64,000 nt of DNA from Embiotoca jacksoni (lineage: Eukaryota; Chordata; Actinopteri; Embiotocidae): positions 2,170,001 to 2,234,000 of the forward strand of contig JAKOON010000028.1 of the NCBI GenBank assembly GCA_022577435.1, in the 5' to 3' direction. The number at the start of each line of letters is the position of its first letter. The stretch's first letter is position 1. Below, piece after piece: positions 60,841 through 64,000 of this stretch. The position numbers and the translations under genes are program-made. Under the pieces are notes generated by a model that was not told the DNA's origin, ran no database searches, and was given only the letters and a program-made list of their open reading frames with translations.

Positions 60841-62029
60841 TACATCTGTGCATCACTAGCTTGCTAAATTCCCTGAAAAGTCCCAAACATTTCACTTTAT
60901 CCTTTTAAATAAGGACGAAATATGCAACACAAGTATAAGTTTGGAAAAATATTGTTTGTTTTTTTATTCTCTGCTAATCTGTTTCATCTTGAAGTTGTGG
61001 GTTTAATTTGATGATATTTAATGGACAGATGGTTGGAGACCATCAGTACTGAATCCTGATTGGTGGTCAAACGTATGCGACATTAGCTTTTTTCTGACCA
61101 AGTCCTGACCAAGTTAAACCACTAGAAGACCTCAGACATAAACAGTAGAGATGAGATTTCTCTGTCGTAACTTTGGCAGAAAATTGTGTTCATGCAGAAC
61201 CACATTCCCCATAGTGAGAAGCTGATTGAGAGGCTTTTCAGAGGCTTAAAGTAAATGATTTGAATACTTCTCCCAGAGCCCCGCAGAGGGACGGCTATAT
61301 CGTGCTGTGAAAATGATTTTCAAAAATGGTCACAGGTATTTTATATCACAAATAGGTCCATTTCCCCCCAAGTGGCCACGGCATAATGAAACAAACTTGG
61401 CTATTTTGAAGTGTCTTCCTGTTAGGATGGTAAGTTTCTGCAGAAAAAAGCTCCGATAAAAGAAAACATCCTACACCTTGAAAAGTGGGCAGGCAAACCC
61501 ATAGGGAAGTCCTCCTTAGCGGCATCAGTGGAGCAGGAAAAATCCCTTTTGAAAGGGTTCTTGGCAGCAGGTGACGGGCGACTGTGGCGAAACAGGAGGC
61601 AGAGATTGGCCCTCTGTGAGGCGGTTTCAGGCTGGCGCGCTCCCTGTATCTAAAAGGAGGTGTCTGCCATGTTAATGAGTGCCGGCCTCGGGATGAGACG
61701 GTGTTCAGAGTGTGACAGCTGCCCTGGGAATCCATGACTCAAAATTAAAATAATGAAATAAACCGTCCGATTACTGTTCTTCACGGACGACATCATTTCA
61801 CCTTGGGGGCCAAATGCTGCTTCCTACTTGTTGTACAGACTTGGACCAAAAGAGGGGTTTTCTAACTACACAGCCTTTTATAATGACAGCTATAATTAGA
61901 CTGCACAGCTCACATCTGTGGGATTGAAAGAGAACACTTTGACTTTGCTGTTGGTCAATAATTATAATTAAACAGGATGTTAAGGTTGTAAAAGTTCTCA
62001 AAACTTTTGGGAACTCTTGTCTTTAGGAT
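60841..62029. other. Noncoding sequence, no gene seen
   Basis: AT-rich and unremarkable. A - strand frame of 129 codons at 61346-61735 shows no domain, no splice support and no homology that I recognise. Confidence 0.45.
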
Positions 62030-62039
62030 TTTGGGTTAT

Positions 62040-62480
62040 TTCTATCCGGACGTCCGTCCCGTTCTCGTGAACGCGATATCTCAAGAACGTTTTGAGGGAA
62101 TTTCTTCAAACTTGGCAAAACCATTCACTTGATACCAAGGATGAACTGATTAGATTTTGGGGGGGTCAAGGTCACTGTCACCTCAATTCTACACATTCAT
62201 GTGAACATGATATCTCAGGAACGACTGGATGGAATTTCTTCAGATATGACACATTTGTTGACTTGGCTTCAAGGATGAATTGATTACAGTTTGGTGGTCA
62301 AAGTTCAAGGTCACCGTGACCTCGTGTCCCTCTCATCTGACCCTCCCGTTCCTTGGAAAAGCGATACATCAAGAACGTTTTGAGGGAATTTCTTTAAACT
62401 TGGCAAAACATTTATTTGGTACCAACGATGAACTGGTAAGGTTTTGTTGGCCAAAGGTCACTTTGAGTTCACAAACATGC
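62040..62480 (+). repeat. Three-copy dispersed minisatellite carrying nuclear-receptor sites
   Basis: Three units begin at GATATCTCAAGAACG (62075), GATATCTCAGGAACG (62209) and GATACATCAAGAACG (62363), spaced 134 and 154 bp. Each runs through GGAATTTCTTCAAACTTGGC and GGATGAACTGATTAG-like sequence to an AAGGTCAC block. The unit is a familiar high-copy repeat in fish. The second unit contains GGTCACCGTGACC (62309-62321), a perfect estrogen-response palindrome. Confidence 0.8.
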
Positions 62481-64000
62481 ATGTATATGAACTGCATTTC
62501 CTACAACCTGAATGGTTATCTGAGGCAAGCAGTGGCCGGGCAGTAATTCTAGTTTAATTCAGAATTAAGAAAACATGGATAAATATTATTTGCTGTCTGT
62601 CAAATAAATGATTTGGGAAAACAGAGTCCTTGTGATCATTTTGGGCAGTCGTCATGGAAATGATCAATGTAAATTACAGGCTTCTGTTGGACATATTTGT
62701 CAACTCGTATTATTTTTTCTTGATTGGTTTTCCATCTGTCATCTATTAGACTGGCAGGACTCGCTGTGTGTGACTTGTGGGGAATGACAATTTAGGTGCA
62801 GATGTAACAAGCAGGGCTGCAGTGCATTGGACTATCTTTTAATTTGAATGTGTGAAATGTATTCACATGCAGGCCCTCAGGGTTCTGCATGCAGAAAACG
62901 GAGACTAAAAACCTTATCTGTCAGGGATGTCACAAAATGACTGATAAGCATCCATCGTCTCTCTTTACTCAATACAAATTGTCTCCAATCTAAGGTTGGC
63001 TGTAGACTGAAGTTTAGTTTACATTTCTGAAAGAAACTTCTGGCTCTTGGTGGGAAATTAACAGCTTGGCATAAGCAGTCGTCACTTTCTTCCATTAACA
63101 CCCTTTTTAGCTGCGAATGGAAAGAAGAATTACGTTGTGATTACCACAAACATGGAAGGTGAGGAAGGTGGTGTGTTGACGGTTCGAATCAGCCACTTGG
63201 GAAAGTTGGAAAATGAATTGGCTCGTGAAGTGTAAAACTGCTGAGATTATACAGGTCAATTTTAATACGTGCACATGCAAACGTTGGGGTTTATTATTAG
63301 CCGCCATACATAACAACATAATGAATCAAGTTCGTCACTTTTTCTATAAACCAGTTCCGGTGCATTTTCGTTGGACGACGCAAAAAAAGAAAGTGTGAGT
63401 GGTGATGTAGATGCTTTTTTCTTCTTCTGTGTAGCATGTTTTTAATACTGCATACCCAAATCACAGAAGCAGCAGAGTGAAATGCTTCATTGGAATCGAT
63501 TAGAAGAAGCTGCCTTCTGCTTTTTTAAAGTGCATTCAATAAAATCAGCCACCTAATACTCTGTTCAATTCCCTCTCTGTGCATGAGTAGTTGTCTGTGC
63601 AGATCCGTTGGTGGGCTTTAAATGAAAAGCTTGACAGTTCGTTTAACAGCCTCTGAAACCCCCCGCTCATCCCCCAGCGTTTCAAACTGAGCAAGTTGTG
63701 GTGTTTTTGCTGGTTTTTGTAACTTTAGTTTTAACTTTATTGTCTGGATGGATGGATGGATGGAGAGGACATTTATCTTGCAGAAAGATGTCTGCATAAA
63801 AAAATAAATACAAAAACAGAAAAACAACGAGGGCCGTGTTGATATGATTGCATGAAAAGTGTCGTTTATCGGATACACAAACATAAACAACACAACTATG
63901 GAACGTTTCCACACTCATTATCTCTCACATGGTGTCACCATGGTGACATTGGCCAACTGCTGTTATGTAATCCCAAAATAGAAGTATGCAGTTATAGACT
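62481..64000. other. Noncoding sequence to the right edge
   Basis: No gene seen. A GGAT tetranucleotide run lies at about 63746-63764. A tRNA-promoter-like B box occurs at 63181 without the rest of a tRNA or SINE. Confidence 0.45.

Noticed and set aside
61346..61735. 129-codon - strand frame
   Set aside because: No homology recognised, no start or splice support; treated as chance.
63179..63192. GGTTCGAATC, a tRNA/SINE B box
   Set aside because: No A box at the right distance, no cloverleaf and no SINE body or tail around it.

Overview
The window is vertebrate nuclear DNA, almost certainly from a ray-finned (teleost) fish. Its genes are split by GT-AG introns, it is rich in (CA)n and homopolymer runs, and its mobile elements are fish-typical: a Tc1 transposon with long inverted repeats, an L2/CR1-type LINE, a Rex1-like LINE relic, a short hAT element and several fish-dispersed repeats. 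It is a gene-sparse stretch with two confidently recognised genes, both on the + strand.

Region 1 (1-7750) holds the 3' thirteen coding exons of cdc25b, the cell-cycle phosphatase that activates CDK1. The first exon or exons lie left of the window. Region 2 (7750-17260) is intergenic and contains a complete 512-bp non-autonomous hAT element with a perfect 8-bp target duplication and, on the - strand, a LINE of about 4 kb. The LINE has an uninterrupted endonuclease/reverse-transcriptase frame, a CAG-rich minisatellite at its 5' end, and a (TA)n tail next to a perfect stem-loop at its 3' end. Region 3 (17260-19803) is ap5s1, complete in three exons (200 residues), encoding the small sigma subunit of the AP-5 endosomal adaptor. 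CDC25B and AP5S1 are also neighbours on human 20p13.

Region 4 (19804-33660) has no recognised gene. It holds two CTCF-like motifs, a 120-bp foldback, and a complete Tc1 element (26489-28120) whose two 217-bp inverted repeats are nearly identical and whose transposase frame is broken by a single in-frame TGA. Region 5 (33660-34180) looks like a promoter and first coding exon of a gene I could not identify: a perfect CRE, a start-stop upstream ORF, an ATG at 34115, and a consensus splice donor after codon 22. Region 6 (34181-64000) is either its very long first intron or a gene desert. It contains stretches that look like candidate conserved noncoding elements, and repeat relics including an estrogen-response-element-bearing minisatellite at 62 kb and a Rex1-like LINE corpse at 59-61 kb.

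Nothing here forms an operon or an evident new multi-gene system. The most unusual material is within the mobile elements, in the foldback at 23.7 kb, and around the unidentified 34-kb exon. All database-dependent statements are from memory of families and were not searched.
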